In this document: positions 14,537 through 14,678 of the stretch, in pieces
Layout of the letters: every line of letters starts with the position of its first letter
Numbering within the stretch: the first letter of the stretch is position 1
DNA from: JAWVZS01 sp964507825
GTDB lineage: Archaea > Thermoproteota > Nitrososphaeria > Nitrososphaerales > Nitrosopumilaceae
Assembly: GCA_964507825.1 (NCBI GenBank)
Contig: CAZDQM010000023.1
Location: 1 to 14,678, forward strand
DNA: 14,678 nucleotides
Direction of reading: 5' to 3'
Program-made: the position numbers and the translations under genes
The notes under the pieces: model-generated
The model's input: only the letters and a program-made list of their open reading frames with translations
What the model was told of the DNA's origin: nothing
Databases searched by the model: none

Positions 14537-14547
14537 GGGGGGGGGGG
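14537..14547 (+). repeat. Homopolymer of 11 G just before a secreted-protein gene
   Basis: Eleven consecutive G end 9 bp before the ATG at 14557. A weak TATA-like CTAAAC lies at 14520-14525, so the tract would fall between TATA and the start of translation. GGGGGTGG at its end could also act as a ribosome binding site, because the 16S rRNA end is expected to be CCUCC-rich. Such tracts are prone to length change in vivo and to sequencing error. Confidence 0.6.
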
Positions 14548-14556
14548 TGGTAAACC

Positions 14557-14678
14557 ATGTGCGCCCTGACATATTCAAACAGACGCATAGCGCTTTTTGC
14601 ATTGAGCGCACTTGCCTTGATATCTCTCGCGGCAAGCGCCGCTCCTGACGTCCACGCGCAGACCTATACGGACGTACA
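14557..14678 (+). CDS. Secreted protein with Sec signal peptide, truncated by window edge
   Basis: The frame opens at ATG and runs off the window after 40 residues. The N-terminus has a basic n-region (S-N-R-R at 7-10), an Ala/Leu-rich hydrophobic core at about 11-27, then SAAPDVHA-Q with a likely signal peptidase I cut after A34. Thaumarchaeal secreted and surface proteins commonly end their signals in this way. The mature part visible is only QTYTDV, so function cannot be assigned; a periplasmic or S-layer-associated protein is possible. An in-frame TAA lies just two codons upstream of the ATG, ruling out an N-terminal extension. The G11 tract lies directly before it. Confidence 0.7.
   Translation, partial: MCALTYSNRRIALFALSALALISLAASAAPDVHAQTYTDV

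Noticed and set aside
14225..14635. A 136-codon minus-strand open frame.
   Set aside because: It is Cys/Arg-rich with no recognisable motif, runs antisense to the signal-peptide coding region and spans the poly-G tract, so it is most likely chance.
14457..14648. A 63-codon + strand frame from an ATG placed about 29 bp after the TATA-like core at 14424-14433, running through the G11 tract.
   Set aside because: It overlaps the clear signal-peptide frame in another frame and its peptide resembles no protein type. Changing the G tract length cannot fuse it to the secreted protein because an in-frame TAA precedes that ATG.
12871..14678. Possible bacteriocin or peptide-export system built on the C39-like protein.
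   Set aside because: No ABC transporter, double-glycine leader peptide or immunity gene is seen, and the downstream small proteins are zinc ribbons rather than precursors.

Overview
The window looks like chromosomal DNA of an ammonia-oxidiser-type archaeon (Thaumarchaeota/Nitrososphaerota, probably near Nitrosopumilus/Cenarchaeum). This rests on the combination of an ESCRT-III-like CdvB cell-division protein, a two-subunit archaeal primase (PriL/PriS), an archaeal glycyl-tRNA synthetase, anaerobic-type (Cbi) cobalamin genes and archaeal promoter architecture. Most isolated genes have an A/T-rich TATA-like box centred about 25-28 bp before the start codon, the spacing expected for leaderless transcripts. 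The lineage is inferred from gene content and protein style, not from a database search. No tRNA, rRNA, insertion sequence or CRISPR array was seen.

Layout. Bases 1-2843 (+): an ambiguous open frame at the edge, a small three-helix membrane protein resembling EMC6, then cbiT, cbiL and cbiF for corrin-ring methylation. Bases 2830-3582 (-): a glutamate/aspartate racemase-fold protein in which both catalytic cysteines are serine; its end overlaps cbiF tail to tail. Bases 3692-4342 (+): a CdvB paralogue, divergent from the racemase-like gene across a short region that holds a perfect 12-bp palindrome. Bases 4545-6878 (-): endonuclease IV (nfo), then glycyl-tRNA synthetase, 24 bp apart. Bases 6964-9182 (+): priL-priS, joined by an ATGA overlap and divergent from nfo. 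Bases 9301-12159 (+): a large UPF0182 membrane protein. Bases 12264-12803 (+): a stand-alone class I glutamine amidotransferase. Bases 12871-13821 (+): a C39-peptidase-like domain fused to TPR repeats. Bases 13850-14158: two tiny zinc-ribbon proteins that meet stop codon to stop codon. Bases 14159-14556: about 400 bp with no convincing gene but with repeated short motifs and an 11-G tract. The window ends in the signal peptide of a truncated secreted protein.

How the genes fit together. The region is mostly housekeeping: DNA replication priming (priL/priS), base-excision repair (nfo), translation (glycyl-tRNA synthetase), cell division/membrane remodelling (cdvB) and part of the cobalamin pathway. 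The remaining cobalamin steps (for example cbiG, cbiH, cbiC, cbiE) must be encoded elsewhere. I see no obvious defence island or mobile element. The best leads are the EMC6-like membrane protein in the cobalamin operon, the cysteine-less racemase-fold protein, the extra zinc-ribbon insertion in PriS, and the poly-G tract before the secreted-protein gene.
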